From contig JAITWK010000008.1 of NCBI GenBank assembly GCA_031285295.1, positions 1 to 64,000 of the forward strand: a DNA stretch of 64,000 bases, in the 5' to 3' direction. Of the stretch, positions 17,016 to 26,972 are shown piece after piece. Made by a program: the position numbers and the translations under genes. The notes beneath the pieces were generated by a model. That model was not told where the DNA came from and ran no database searches. It was given only the letters and a program-made list of their open reading frames with translations. This DNA is from Deltaproteobacteria bacterium (GTDB lineage: Bacteria; Desulfobacterota; Desulfovibrionia; Desulfovibrionales; Desulfovibrionaceae). Numbering within the stretch: the first letter of the stretch is position 1; every line of letters begins with the position of its first letter.

Positions 17016-17383
17016 GATAAAAACTCTCCTGCGAGTTAGGGTAGCGCCTCATTTGAGGCGGCCACATAGCCTAGCGCAATGCGGAGTGGTTTTCAAATGC
17101 AAAAATGGATTGGCTTTATGAGGCTTCGCCAGCTCGGTGGTAAAGTTTTTATAAGTATGCAAGAAGCGGAAGTTTTGATAGGGTGATAATGTTGCTTAAC
17201 GCATGGTGTTAGTGCAAAAAACGGGATCAGACCAGGTACTGCGGAGGTCTTTGGGCTGTCTTTTGTTATTAGCATCGTGACGTTGGAGCGTTTTTTGCAA
17301 GAGTGTGCTTAGGGAGCGTCCTTCAATTTCTGCTGCTGGGTGAGCACTGGCGGGTCGCAATATTTACTCCAGGTTGGGCAAGC
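17016..17383. other. Divergent intergenic region between asd and the nonulosonate cluster
   Basis: This 368-bp gap separates asd (minus) from pseB (plus) and must contain both promoters. I found no coding sequence with good initiation, no strong palindrome and no promoter boxes that stand out. The plus strand has a short frame running into pseB, but pseB is better started at ATG 17384. Confidence 0.4.
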
Positions 17384-18373
17384 ATGTTTAACGAAAAGAC
17401 TATCCTTATAACAGGTGGTACGGGGTCCTTCGGCAAAAAATGCACAGAGATGCTCCTGCGGCAATATCGGCCCAGGCGGCTGATTATTTTTTCTCGCGAT
17501 GAGCTGAAACAATTTGAGATGGCCCAGATTTTTTCTACGGAAAAATATCCCTGCATGCGCTATTTTATTGGCGACGTGCGGGACAAGGAGCGCTTGTACC
17601 GGGCCCTTCGCGGAGTGGATTACATCATCCACGCCGCCGCGCTCAAGCAGGTTCCGGCGGCAGAATACAACCCCACGGAATGCATCCGTACCAACATAGG
17701 CGGTGCTGAAAACATCGTGAATGTGTCGGCGGATCTGGGCGTCAAAAAAGTGATAGCCCTGTCAACGGACAAGGCCGTCAGTCCGGTCAATTTGTATGGA
17801 GCTACCAAGCTATGCTCGGATAAACTGTTTATCGCTGCCAACGCCTTTACCTCCTGTGAGACAAAGTACAGCGTGGTGCGTTATGGCAACGTCATGGGCA
17901 GCCGGGGCAGTGTTATTCCCTTGTTCATCAAAAAACGTGATGAAGGCGGTTCTATTCCGCTGACGGATCCGAAGATGACTCGTTTTTGGATTACGCTTGA
18001 GCAAAGCGTTCAGATGGTGTTGCGAGCCTTCGCTTTTGACGGCGGTGGGGGAGTTTTCGTACCCAAGATACCCAGCATGAGGATGACAGATTTGGCGGAA
18101 GCTATAGCGCCGGGTAGGGCTGTGACAGTTATAGGTATACGCCCGGGTGAAAAAATCCATGAATCCATGATTACAGTGGAAGATGCGCGCAACACCGTTG
18201 ATATTGGCGAGTATTATGTCATCAAGCCGGAAATATACCGCTCCTGGAACAAAATTAAAGGTACACCCGTACCTGAAGGATTCGAGTATAATTCCGGTAC
18301 GAATACACAGTGGCTGACGGTGGAGGCTTTGCGTGCCACTTTGCGTAAGCAGGGATTTTCTATCCCGGCTTGA
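17384..18373 (+). CDS. pseB: UDP-GlcNAc 4,6-dehydratase (inverting), PseB
   Basis: This is a 329-residue short-chain dehydrogenase. PseB converts UDP-GlcNAc to the UDP-4-keto-6-deoxy-L-AltNAc precursor, the first step to pseudaminic acid. The NADP motif GGTGSFGKK sits at residues 9-17. The active-site region STDKAVSPVNLYGATK contains the family's Tyr/Lys pair. I start at ATG 17384 (MFNEKTILITGG) because PseB proteins begin just before the Rossmann strand. It opens the cluster, and pseC follows after 8 bp. Confidence 0.95.
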   Translation: MFNEKTILITGGTGSFGKKCTEMLLRQYRPRRLIIFSRDELKQFEMAQIFSTEKYPCMRYFIGDVRDKERLYRALRGVDYIIHAAALKQVPAAEYNPTECIRTNIGGAENIVNVSADLGVKKVIALSTDKAVSPVNLYGATKLCSDKLFIAANAFTSCETKYSVVRYGNVMGSRGSVIPLFIKKRDEGGSIPLTDPKMTRFWITLEQSVQMVLRAFAFDGGGGVFVPKIPSMRMTDLAEAIAPGRAVTVIGIRPGEKIHESMITVEDARNTVDIGEYYVIKPEIYRSWNKIKGTPVPEGFEYNSGTNTQWLTVEALRATLRKQGFSIPA

Positions 18374-18381
18374 GAGCGAAT

Positions 18382-19506
18382 ATGACCAAGGAATTTCTTC
18401 CCTATGGGCGTCAGAGTATCTGCGACGATGATATCGCCGCTGTGGTAGATGTGTTGCGTTCTGACTGGCTGACCACCGGCCCCGCTGTTGAGCGTTTTGA
18501 GGCGGGTATTTGCGGCTTTACCGGGGCAAAATACGGAGTTGCCGTGAACAGTGGCACGGCGGCCCTGCACGCAGCCATGCATGCCATTGGCATAGGGGTT
18601 GGGGATGAAGTCATCGTACCCCCCATGACTTTTGCTGCTACGGCCAACTGCGTGCTGTACCAGGGGGGCACCCCGGTCTTTGCCGATGTTGAGCCGGACA
18701 CGCTGCTCATTGACCCCGGAGCGGTGGAAGTTGCCATTACGCCCCGAACAAAGGCCATCATCGGCGTTGATTACGCTGGTCAGCCCTGTGACTGGGAGGC
18801 TTTGCGCGGTATTGCGGCCAAACATGGTCTGGCGTTGGTGGCGGACGCCTGCCACGCCTTGGGCGCACAGTACAAGGGCCGAAAGGTGGGGACTCTGGCG
18901 GACATTTCCGCATTCAGCTTTCATCCTGTCAAGCATATCACCACTGGTGAAGGGGGCATGTGCTTGACCGATAATGAAACGCTCGCCGTCAGGATGCGTG
19001 CCTTTCGCGGGCACGGTATCAGCAGCACGGCGGCGCAGCGGGAAAAGGCGGGGGGCTGGTTCTACGAGATGACGGATTTGGGCTACAATTACCGCATCTC
19101 GGACATACAGTGTGCTCTGGGGGCAAGCCAGCTCAAAAAGTTAACGAGATGGATTGCCAAACGTAATGAGCTGGCCGCCATATACGATACTGCTTTTACT
19201 GAATCCGTCGTGCGGCCTTTGGCTAAACGCAGCGATGTTGTGCATGCTTACCACTTGTATATCGTGCGCGTTGCGGAACGTGATGTGGCTTTTAAAAGTT
19301 TGCGGGAAAGCGGCATTGGTGCCAACGTGCATTATGTGCCAGTATATTTGCACCCATATTACAGGGAGCATTTTGGAATAAAAGAATGCCCGTGTCCTGT
19401 AGCTGAATCAGTGTATAAAGAAATTTTGACCCTGCCGTTGTGGCCTGGAATGGTTGAAGCAGATGTTTGGCGTATCGTTGATAAATTGAAAAATATATTT
19501 GATTGA
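18382..19506 (+). CDS. pseC: UDP-4-amino-4,6-dideoxy-L-AltNAc transaminase PseC
   Basis: This 374-residue PLP aminotransferase of the DegT/DnrJ/EryC1 family is the second step of the pseudaminate route. The PLP lysine is in FSFHPVKHITTGEGGM (near residue 183), and the N-terminal PYGRQSICDDDIAAV matches PseC. I prefer ATG 18382 over the in-frame TTG at 18370. It lies directly after pseB. Confidence 0.94.
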   Translation: MTKEFLPYGRQSICDDDIAAVVDVLRSDWLTTGPAVERFEAGICGFTGAKYGVAVNSGTAALHAAMHAIGIGVGDEVIVPPMTFAATANCVLYQGGTPVFADVEPDTLLIDPGAVEVAITPRTKAIIGVDYAGQPCDWEALRGIAAKHGLALVADACHALGAQYKGRKVGTLADISAFSFHPVKHITTGEGGMCLTDNETLAVRMRAFRGHGISSTAAQREKAGGWFYEMTDLGYNYRISDIQCALGASQLKKLTRWIAKRNELAAIYDTAFTESVVRPLAKRSDVVHAYHLYIVRVAERDVAFKSLRESGIGANVHYVPVYLHPYYREHFGIKECPCPVAESVYKEILTLPLWPGMVEADVWRIVDKLKNIFD

Positions 19507-19558
19507 TATGGTAAAATAAAACAGGGTATTATTAATATTTTAACAATAGCTGACATTA

Positions 19559-21502
19559 ATGCTCTACGCTTTTCTCTTCTTTCATTGCAATCTTGCTTTT
19601 TCATCAATTGAAAAAGCACAACGAACTTGGGTGATAGATCACTGCTATACACCTATGTTGGATTTGGTTGAACACTATCAAATACCAATTGGAGTGGAGG
19701 CCACAGGCTGGACACTTGAGGTGATAAATGAATTGCGCCCAAGCTGGCTTCAGCGGCTTAAGGCCTTGATGGAGTCCGGTAGATGCGAATTTATTGGCTC
19801 TGGTTATTCGCAGCTAATCGGCCCTTTGGTCCCGGCTTCGGTCAATATTGCCAATCAGAAAATTGGTCAGGCCGTTTATCAAAAAAAATTGGGATATATG
19901 CCAACAACGGCCTTAATCAACGAGCAAGCTTATGCCCCTGGCCTGTTGCCCCATTATATAAAAAATGGGTATGCATCCGTGATCATGGAATGGGATAATC
20001 CAAAAGCAGCACATCCCGAATGGCCATCTGCTCTGCAGTATGCTCCGCAACGCCTGCAAGGTGAGGGAGACTGCGAAATTGATGTAATTTGGAATCAGTT
20101 TATTTTTTTTCGTCAATTACAGCGCCTGTCCCATAATGAAATAGAATATACTGATTACAAAGATAGTATGATAAAACATATTTCACATCAACATCGCGTG
20201 CTATGTCTATACGGAAGCGATGCTGAAATATTCAATTTTCGTCCAGGACGCTTTGAAACTGAAGAGCCTCTGCAAGATGATGAGTGGTCAAGAATAGGCC
20301 AATGTCTCAAGAGGTTGCAATCTGAAATTGGATTGAGTTTTTGTCTGCCAAAGGAGGCGCTCGGACTGTCTGTTCCTGGTGCGGGCACCAGGTTGAGAAT
20401 TGAAACCGCACCCTGCCCGGTGTTGGTAAAAAAACACCCCAAATATAATATTTTGCGTTGGGCAGTAAGCGGTAAAGATGATTTAGCCATTAATAGCAGA
20501 TGCTATGCTCTGGCTAAATATTTGGAAGGCATATCGGCTACCGATGAAGACTGGAAAGAATTGTGTTATCTGTGGGGCAGCGACTTCAGAACTCACATTA
20601 CAAGTAAGCGCTGGCAAGCTTATGAAGAGCGCCTGAAAAATTTTGAAGATCGGCTTGGGGTTTCTCCCGCAGCCTCTGCCATGGTCATTCCGCCAGCCAA
20701 TACAAAAAGGCATCTCTCGGCAGAGCGCTTTCTTGCTGTGCAAACAGACAAATGCCAACTCAAGCTTAATTTGCGCAAGGGGTTGGCTATTGAGAGTATG
20801 ACCTTTCCAGAAATCAGCAACAAGCCCTTGTTTGGCACTCTGCCGCATGGTTACTTTGATTCGGTTTCCCTGGCCGCCGATTATTTCAGTGGGCATACAG
20901 TAATGGAAATCCCTGGTGAATCCAGAAAGACAGATCTTTCCCCAGTGGATGCTCAAATCTTTGAGTCAGAAAATCATGTCAGCGCTTATAGTGCTATTTC
21001 AGGATTTTTTTGCCCCATGCAAAAAGTTATTAGCATCGCCAGGCAGGCGCCTGAAATAGATATTGTTTATTCATTTCAATGGCCAACGCTCCCCGCCTGT
21101 TCGTTACGTCTTTTGAATCTTACTTTGTTCCCGGAAAATTTTGATCAAAATACATTGTTTTATGCCACGCACAACGGCGGCAACGAGTTGGAACAGCATC
21201 TGCTAACGGAGCCAGTGGCCCACGGAAGCCCGGTTTCATTTATGGTTTCCGCCTCATGCGCTCTGGGCCTTACGGAAGGTGTTGTGTACATTGGAGATAA
21301 AGATAAACAGTTGAAGATCAGTGTGGACAAGGCGCAGGCGGCCCTTGTGGGCATGATTACTCATGGCACCGGAGGACATTCCTTTACAAGACTTACGTTG
21401 TCTTACCGGGAGTTTGACGATACTGCCCGACTTCTTTTACAAGACAGACTACATACCGTAAGGGTAAATATTAGTGGCAGTGTTTTTGCCCATTCCAGAT
21501 AA
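19559..21502 (+). CDS. GH57-like glycoside hydrolase or deacetylase-fold protein
   Basis: This is a 647-residue protein whose first 330 residues resemble glycoside hydrolase family 57, a (beta/alpha)7 barrel related to polysaccharide deacetylases. It has an N-terminal FHCNLAFSSI strand, EATGWTLEVI, GSGYSQLIGPL, and ALINEQAYAPGLLPHY carrying the probable catalytic Glu. The C-terminal half (about 380-647) is beta-rich and of unknown function. There is no signal peptide. Its place between pseC and a glycosyltransferase-like gene suggests a step in assembling or trimming the surface glycan, but the substrate is unknown. The start lacks a strong ribosome site. Confidence 0.7.
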   Translation: MLYAFLFFHCNLAFSSIEKAQRTWVIDHCYTPMLDLVEHYQIPIGVEATGWTLEVINELRPSWLQRLKALMESGRCEFIGSGYSQLIGPLVPASVNIANQKIGQAVYQKKLGYMPTTALINEQAYAPGLLPHYIKNGYASVIMEWDNPKAAHPEWPSALQYAPQRLQGEGDCEIDVIWNQFIFFRQLQRLSHNEIEYTDYKDSMIKHISHQHRVLCLYGSDAEIFNFRPGRFETEEPLQDDEWSRIGQCLKRLQSEIGLSFCLPKEALGLSVPGAGTRLRIETAPCPVLVKKHPKYNILRWAVSGKDDLAINSRCYALAKYLEGISATDEDWKELCYLWGSDFRTHITSKRWQAYEERLKNFEDRLGVSPAASAMVIPPANTKRHLSAERFLAVQTDKCQLKLNLRKGLAIESMTFPEISNKPLFGTLPHGYFDSVSLAADYFSGHTVMEIPGESRKTDLSPVDAQIFESENHVSAYSAISGFFCPMQKVISIARQAPEIDIVYSFQWPTLPACSLRLLNLTLFPENFDQNTLFYATHNGGNELEQHLLTEPVAHGSPVSFMVSASCALGLTEGVVYIGDKDKQLKISVDKAQAALVGMITHGTGGHSFTRLTLSYREFDDTARLLLQDRLHTVRVNISGSVFAHSR

Positions 21503-21525
21503 AATGGCTCTGCCAGGATTGCTGT

Positions 21526-23424
21526 ATGTCATACAATAACTCACCACGCCTTCTTGCCTTTACCTCGGCGGATATCAACTTTATGGTAAATGCCGCTTCT
21601 ACCGTGCGGCCTCCCTCCTGCGGCATATGGGATTTTTCCTTATCCGGGAAAGAGTTTTATCCAACGGATGCTCCCTCGCTTTCGCGTGAAAAACTGCTGG
21701 CCATACTTGCCCCATACACGCTTCTGCCTTTGGATATGTACGCCATTACGTTTGCGCAAAAAGTTGGCTTGCCTTACCTTTTGCCCAATGAGCTTATTTC
21801 TGGAAAAGATATACGCGACTCTTTGAATGCCGCTTCTGCAGCTACAACTGTCTGGGCGCGGAGTCTTTCCGTGGAAGCGCTGAATTGGACGGAAAATTGG
21901 GCATATTATGGCAGCAACGGCTTTTTCCAGTATTGTTGTTATCCTGTCTATGTCGCGACAGCTTTAGCCCGTAATTTCCAGAAAAACGGTACCCGGCTGA
22001 TCACATTTTTACGCAACCCTCCGTTATTCTATGATTTGGGGCGTTCCAGCGATATAGGGGCCTATTTGTGGACGCAGATCCTGGGAGACTCTACTCTTAC
22101 TATGCGCTACACCGCCCCGTGTTATCAGCCTGTGCTGCCGCAGCGGCAACAGCAGGACTGGTCCTGCCTGCAGGACGCCGTAGTGTTTTCTTTCAATGAA
22201 GGATGCCTGGCCCGGCAATGGCCCCTCATGGAGCCAACGCATAAAGAGTGTGGCTATCCGGTTGTCTGGATGCCATACTACTTCGGTCTCATGCCAAAAA
22301 CTGCGGCCCTGCAAGCCTTGGACAAGGGGAACATGGCCTATAAATCCATTCCTGTCCGCGCCTTGCCCGTGCCAAGCGAAAAAAATGCCAGTATGCCTGC
22401 GGATGCCGGAAAACTCCTCCAAAAAGCAGCGGATGGCATCATCCCCCACGCTGCACAGCTAGGTGCCATTTTTGAAGAGCATGCCAATTTTTATGCTCGT
22501 CTTGAAGCGCAATTAAAGATGCTTTGTGCCATTTGGTCAAAGTTTCGCCCTCGTCTGGTTGTTGCGGAAAATATCGCGCAACCGGAATATGCTGTGCCGC
22601 TTCTTGCCGCCAAACAGTTGGGCATTCCCAGCATAGCTGTGCCGCATGGCGCATTGCACGTTCCGGCGCGTTGCTCTCCGCCCCTGCCCGCAACTCGCTA
22701 TGCCTTTGCCAGTGCCTTTACCGAAGATGCCTTTGCAGAAAGCAATGCAGTTTCTGCCGATGTAATTGGCAGTTTTGATGCCGTTGCCATGGAGAATGAG
22801 CACCCGGTGCAACACCATGAAAATCTTTTGCCCCGTGATGAAAAAATCAATATTCTCGTACTCACAGGCCCTCCGGTGTCGCTCACTCCATTGCATATGT
22901 TTATTACGGATGCCGAGCACACACAAGCCTTGCGGCAACTGTATACTATACCACCCGACCTTGAAGGCAAAGCGCGGGTGATGTTCAAGACGCACCCCGG
23001 TACGCTGGAGTTCTGGGATTATTACCGGGCGGGTATTGGACAGGAGCAGATATTGCCAAAAAACAGTATCCTGGCTGAAGCTCTGGTTACAACGGATATC
23101 GTGGTCGCGCTGGATTATGTAGGCTCACCGCACTGCCAGGCCATGCGGGCGGACATTCCGGTAATTACCTGCATTGCCAGTGATCACCTCAGGAATGCGA
23201 CGCAGTATACGCGTATTGTGATGGAGGCTGGACTTGTCGCCGAAGGCGTTGAAGCGGTATGGGGATATGCCCGCCGCCTGCTGACGGATCTGTCTTTTCG
23301 CAATGATTGTCTTGCCAGACAACGGACTTTTCATGAGGCGCGCTTGCACCCCAGGCGCAATGACTGGATTGCCTGGCTGCAAGAGACGATTACAAATGAT
23401 GCTTATATAAAAGCCTCTTTATAA
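21526..23424 (+). CDS. Probable GT-B-type glycosyltransferase of the surface glycan
   Basis: This is a 632-residue cytoplasmic protein without a close named relative that I recognise. The C-terminal half resembles GT-B or capsule-transferase folds: LVVAENIAQPEYAVPLLAAK, then IPSIAVPHGALHVP (His-Gly as in many GT-B enzymes), KTHPGTLEFW, and a donor-site-like stretch ALVTTDIVVALDYVGSPHCQAM. The N-terminal 300 residues are unassigned. Position inside the pse cluster suggests it transfers the nonulosonic sugar or another glycan unit. It could instead act on polysaccharide repeats. Confidence 0.55.
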   Translation: MSYNNSPRLLAFTSADINFMVNAASTVRPPSCGIWDFSLSGKEFYPTDAPSLSREKLLAILAPYTLLPLDMYAITFAQKVGLPYLLPNELISGKDIRDSLNAASAATTVWARSLSVEALNWTENWAYYGSNGFFQYCCYPVYVATALARNFQKNGTRLITFLRNPPLFYDLGRSSDIGAYLWTQILGDSTLTMRYTAPCYQPVLPQRQQQDWSCLQDAVVFSFNEGCLARQWPLMEPTHKECGYPVVWMPYYFGLMPKTAALQALDKGNMAYKSIPVRALPVPSEKNASMPADAGKLLQKAADGIIPHAAQLGAIFEEHANFYARLEAQLKMLCAIWSKFRPRLVVAENIAQPEYAVPLLAAKQLGIPSIAVPHGALHVPARCSPPLPATRYAFASAFTEDAFAESNAVSADVIGSFDAVAMENEHPVQHHENLLPRDEKINILVLTGPPVSLTPLHMFITDAEHTQALRQLYTIPPDLEGKARVMFKTHPGTLEFWDYYRAGIGQEQILPKNSILAEALVTTDIVVALDYVGSPHCQAMRADIPVITCIASDHLRNATQYTRIVMEAGLVAEGVEAVWGYARRLLTDLSFRNDCLARQRTFHEARLHPRRNDWIAWLQETITNDAYIKASL

Positions 23425-23431
23425 AATCCTG

Positions 23432-24187
23432 ATGATTGGACAGAGCATGAGCAGCTCAAAGCAAAATATAGCTACAGATGGGATGTGTATAGCCATAATC
23501 CCCGCCCGGGGCGGGTCCAAGCGTATTCCCGGCAAGAATGCCCGTCTGATGAATGGCAAGCCCCTTATTGCCTGGGCTATTGAGGCTTGCCTGGAAACAG
23601 CCCTTTTTTCTCATATTCTGGTAAGCACTGATTGTCCTCAAATTGCGCGCATTGCGGAGGCGCACGGCGCGGAAGTACCGTTCTTGCGCCCGGCGGAACT
23701 TGCTGACGACTTTACCCCAACCAGACCCGTAACAAATCATGCTTTGGAATGGGCCGTTGCCAACTGGGGAAAAATCGACTGCTATTGCCAGTTATATGCC
23801 AATCCATTTATCCAGCCCGGTATCCTGCTTCAGGCAAAACAACTGTTAACAGGCAGTGATGCGGATGTGGTTATGGGGGTGACTGAATACGCACACCCCA
23901 TTTTACGGGCGCTTGCAATTAATGAACAGGGAAAGGTGTGTCCAGCTTTTCCGGAGTACAAGTCTTCACGTACTCAGGATTTGCCCGTCTTTTATCATGA
24001 TGCCGCGCAATTTTATTGGAACAGGCATCACAGAAAAGCTGTTGACGCACCGCTCTCAACCATACCGGTGATTATACCGCGCCATTTTGCGGTAGATATT
24101 GACAATGAAGATGATTGGATTCTGGCGGAGCAGATGCAGTTGTTATTTTTACAAAAGACAGGAAGATCATGCCAGCACAATTTATAG
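23432..24187 (+). CDS. pseF: Pseudaminic acid cytidylyltransferase PseF
   Basis: This 251-residue CMP-sugar synthetase activates the nonulosonic acid with CTP. The nucleotide-binding signature IIPARGGSKRIPGKN is at residues 21-35, and FYHDAAQFYW near residue 190 is typical of PseF rather than NeuA. Met-18 (23483) or Met-6 (23447) may be the true start, since PseF proteins usually begin a few residues before IIPARGGS. The reading frame overlaps the next gene by 19 bp. Confidence 0.92.
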   Translation: MIGQSMSSSKQNIATDGMCIAIIPARGGSKRIPGKNARLMNGKPLIAWAIEACLETALFSHILVSTDCPQIARIAEAHGAEVPFLRPAELADDFTPTRPVTNHALEWAVANWGKIDCYCQLYANPFIQPGILLQAKQLLTGSDADVVMGVTEYAHPILRALAINEQGKVCPAFPEYKSSRTQDLPVFYHDAAQFYWNRHHRKAVDAPLSTIPVIIPRHFAVDIDNEDDWILAEQMQLLFLQKTGRSCQHNL

Positions 24188-25035
24188 CTGAGGTATCAAG
24201 CAACCATCATGCAAGCCTGGAACGCTGTCTTCAATTTATCGGGACGGCTGCCAAAATTGGGTGCGATGGCGTAAAGTTTCAGCTTTTCCGCATTGATCAA
24301 CTTTTCGCCCCGGAAATTCTTGCCCGCTCCGCCAAACACCGTGAGCGTAAACAGTGGGAATTACCGCCGCAATTCATTCCGGATATAGGGCAGGCCTGCA
24401 AGCAGAACAGTATTGATTTTATCTGTACCCCGTTTGATTTGCCTGCGGTGGATACTCTCTATCCCTATGTGGATGCATATAAAATCGCCTCATACGAACT
24501 GACGTGGCCTGCGCTGTTAAAAGAATGCGCCGCCACCCAAAAGCCGGTGATTCTCTCCACTGGTATGGCCACTTTGTCAGAATGCAAGGCGGCCGTACAT
24601 ATCCTGAGCGAAGCCGGTTGTGATAAACTTACTGTTTTGCATTGCGTCTCACTATACCCCACGCCTCCTGAATGCGCGAATCTGGCAGCGATACACACAT
24701 TGCGCGATTCTTGCGACTGCGCTGCCGGCTGGTCCGACCATACTGTTTTGCCCGGTGTAATCTATCAGGCTGTATTTGGTTTTGGAGCCGAAATAATCGA
24801 GTTTCACCTTGATCTTGAGGGCAAGGGTGCGGAGTTTTCCGCCGGGCATTGCTGGCTGCCGGATCAGATAGGTGACGTAATAAAGAATATTCGCCTTGGC
24901 GAAAGCTCTGTGGGAAATGGCGTAAAAATTAACGTCCCACAAGAAGAACGTGAGCGCCTTTGGCGGGCTGATCCGAAAGATGGCTACCGGCCTTTTAAGG
25001 AAATGCGGCTGAAGTTTAAGGGAGATGGTGTTTGA
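24169..25035 (+). CDS. NeuB-family nonulosonate synthase lacking the SAF domain
   Basis: This 288-residue protein has the TIM-barrel of sialic/pseudaminic acid synthases, which condense phosphoenolpyruvate with a six-carbon amino sugar. It has FIAEVSSNHH at the start, VKFQLF, CTPFDLPAVD, YKIASYELTWP, STGMATLSE, HCVSLYPTPP and GWSDHT. It stops at the point where family members continue into a SAF (antifreeze-like) domain of about 60 residues. That domain normally caps the partner active site, so activity or specificity may differ. I chose ATG 24169 (MPAQFIAEV), 18 codons into the longest frame. Position between pseF and pseG makes it the positional PseI. Confidence 0.82.
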   Translation: MPAQFIAEVSSNHHASLERCLQFIGTAAKIGCDGVKFQLFRIDQLFAPEILARSAKHRERKQWELPPQFIPDIGQACKQNSIDFICTPFDLPAVDTLYPYVDAYKIASYELTWPALLKECAATQKPVILSTGMATLSECKAAVHILSEAGCDKLTVLHCVSLYPTPPECANLAAIHTLRDSCDCAAGWSDHTVLPGVIYQAVFGFGAEIIEFHLDLEGKGAEFSAGHCWLPDQIGDVIKNIRLGESSVGNGVKINVPQEERERLWRADPKDGYRPFKEMRLKFKGDGV

Positions 25036-26059
25036 CGTGCCTGCAATTATGTTTAGATGCAATGCGGGGCATACAACAGGGTATGGACATGTAAGCCGTT
25101 GTCTTTCGCTTGCTAATGCCCTATCCGGGCAGGATAACATACAAATTTCTTTCGTGTTGGATTGCGGTGACGCTGCTAAAAAAGTTGTGGATATGGGCTT
25201 TGGGGTTCATATTCTCTCTGCGGATCGTGATGAGAGTTTCAGATTGCTGACAGAAGAGCAAAAGCCGGATATTTTGATTCTGGACGCGCGTCCTGCCCAT
25301 AACGTAGCCATTTTGCGGAAAATAAAGCAGTACGTTCATTTCATCGCTGATCTGGATGATACCAGCGATCAGCGTTTTGCGGCGGATGTCGTGTACCTTC
25401 CTCCGGCGCCAGCCGTACAGCGTTTGGACTGGCAAGATTTTTCAGGCGTTCGGCGCATAGGCTTTCACTGGATTTTGACAGGGGGAAATTTTTTACCGCC
25501 ACCCTATAGAAAACCAACCCCTCCCTATCATGTGCTCATGACCATGGGAGGGAGCGACCCTTGGAACTATACCCAAAAATATGCGCCCCTGTTTGCGGAA
25601 ATTTGCAAGCGGGAAAATATGGTTTTTGCGGTAGTGATAGGGCCGGGTTTTGCGGCACGCGAAGATCTTGCACAATCATTTCGCAATCTCCCGTATCCTC
25701 CACAAATATTTGATAATCCAGGTGATATGGGCAAGGTTTATGACTGGTGCGATATTGCCTTGGCCCCCACCTCGGTGAGTGCATATGAACTGGCAATGAG
25801 CTGTAAAAAATGTTTGTATCTATGCCCTGATGAAAAATACAGGGAATATGGAATGGTTTTTGAACAGTCTGGCCTGGGAAAGGTTTTGGATTTGCCGGAC
25901 GCAAATCTTTGTGCCTCGGTGCAAAGTCAGGTACGCGCCTTCATTCAGGCCATACATGAGCCCGCTCTGACTCCTGATGTAGTCAAAAAGATATTTGTTT
26001 CTGCCCCGGCAAAGTTTATTGCCAACGATATTTTAACGCTGTGGAAACAAAAAAGGTAA
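25025..26059 (+). CDS. pseG: UDP-2,4-diacetamido-2,4,6-trideoxy-altropyranose hydrolase PseG
   Basis: This 344-residue GT-B-fold hydrolase removes UDP to release the sugar used by PseI. The N-terminal FRCNAGHTTGYGHVSRC supplies the His-rich catalytic loop. VLMTMGGSDPWNYT is the nucleotide loop, and ALAPTSVSAYELAMS lies near the C-terminus. The start is uncertain: ATG 25025 overlaps the previous gene by 11 bp, and Met-9 (25049) is closer to the usual beginning. Confidence 0.9.
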   Translation: MVFDVPAIMFRCNAGHTTGYGHVSRCLSLANALSGQDNIQISFVLDCGDAAKKVVDMGFGVHILSADRDESFRLLTEEQKPDILILDARPAHNVAILRKIKQYVHFIADLDDTSDQRFAADVVYLPPAPAVQRLDWQDFSGVRRIGFHWILTGGNFLPPPYRKPTPPYHVLMTMGGSDPWNYTQKYAPLFAEICKRENMVFAVVIGPGFAAREDLAQSFRNLPYPPQIFDNPGDMGKVYDWCDIALAPTSVSAYELAMSCKKCLYLCPDEKYREYGMVFEQSGLGKVLDLPDANLCASVQSQVRAFIQAIHEPALTPDVVKKIFVSAPAKFIANDILTLWKQKR

Positions 26060-26063
26060 ATTG

Positions 26064-26972
26064 ATGCATGCCACCTATGAACCCTTTTTCCATACGGGAA
26101 AAACAATCGCGGAGTATGGTGAATATACTGTAATCCAATGTGAATCTTGCGGTTTTGCGCATTGCTTGCCAATTCCTGAATACACAGACCTGAAAAGCAT
26201 TTACCAGAAGGACTATTATACAAAAATTAAGCCTGATTATATAGAGCGGGCCGAAAAAGATCGAGCCTGGCATGAAATGATTCACAATCACAGACTGAAG
26301 GTGATTGAAGGGCTGACCCCCGGCAGAAATTTGCTGGAAGTAGGATCGGGGCCAGGGCTGTTTCTTAATTGCGCCCGGCAACGGGGCTGGCAAACGCTTG
26401 GTTTTGAGCCGTCAAAAGAGGCCTGGCTCTATTCTCGTGAAATTTTGCATCTAAATGTGAAAAATGAATTTTTCGGGGCAGATGATAGCGATGCTTTGCC
26501 CAAATTTGATGCGATTTGCCTTTCTCTTGTTCTGGAACATATACGAGACCCGCAGGAGATGATGAACCATGTAAAAGCTCATCTGATGCCCGGTGGTGTG
26601 GTTTGCATTGTTGTGCCTAATGACTTTAATGACTTGCAAACTATTTTGTGCGCGGAGAAAGAGCGGCATAAATGGTGGGTGGCGCCTCCCCATCATATCA
26701 ACTATTTTACTCATGCTTCTCTGGCAGGTTTTTTGCAGCGTAGCGGACTGAAGGTTGTAAAGCAGGAGACGACCTTTCCTTTGGAGTTGTTCCTGTTGTT
26801 AGGCTTTGATTATACGGCGGACGACCTGCTCGGTCGGAAGTGTCATGACTTGCGTATGCAATTTGAACAAAAACTTGAACAACTTGGGTTAGGTACTTTG
26901 CAATGTGACCTTTATGATGTTTTTTTGAAGCATGGGCTTGGCCGTCATGCCGTGGCCTACGCAGTGCTATAA
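26064..26972 (+). CDS. Class I SAM methyltransferase with half zinc ribbon
   Basis: This is a 302-residue methyltransferase. The SAM motif LLEVGSGPGLFLNCA is near residue 90. SLVLEHIRDPQEMM and HHINYFTH follow, as in the sugar or small-molecule methyltransferase group (Methyltransf_23 type). Only the second half of the usual N-terminal zinc ribbon is left (CESCGF near residue 27). ATG 26064 is chosen over the preceding TTG. Its end overlaps the next start by one base. The substrate is unknown; O- or C-methylation of the cluster's sugar is plausible. Confidence 0.8.
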   Translation: MHATYEPFFHTGKTIAEYGEYTVIQCESCGFAHCLPIPEYTDLKSIYQKDYYTKIKPDYIERAEKDRAWHEMIHNHRLKVIEGLTPGRNLLEVGSGPGLFLNCARQRGWQTLGFEPSKEAWLYSREILHLNVKNEFFGADDSDALPKFDAICLSLVLEHIRDPQEMMNHVKAHLMPGGVVCIVVPNDFNDLQTILCAEKERHKWWVAPPHHINYFTHASLAGFLQRSGLKVVKQETTFPLELFLLLGFDYTADDLLGRKCHDLRMQFEQKLEQLGLGTLQCDLYDVFLKHGLGRHAVAYAVL

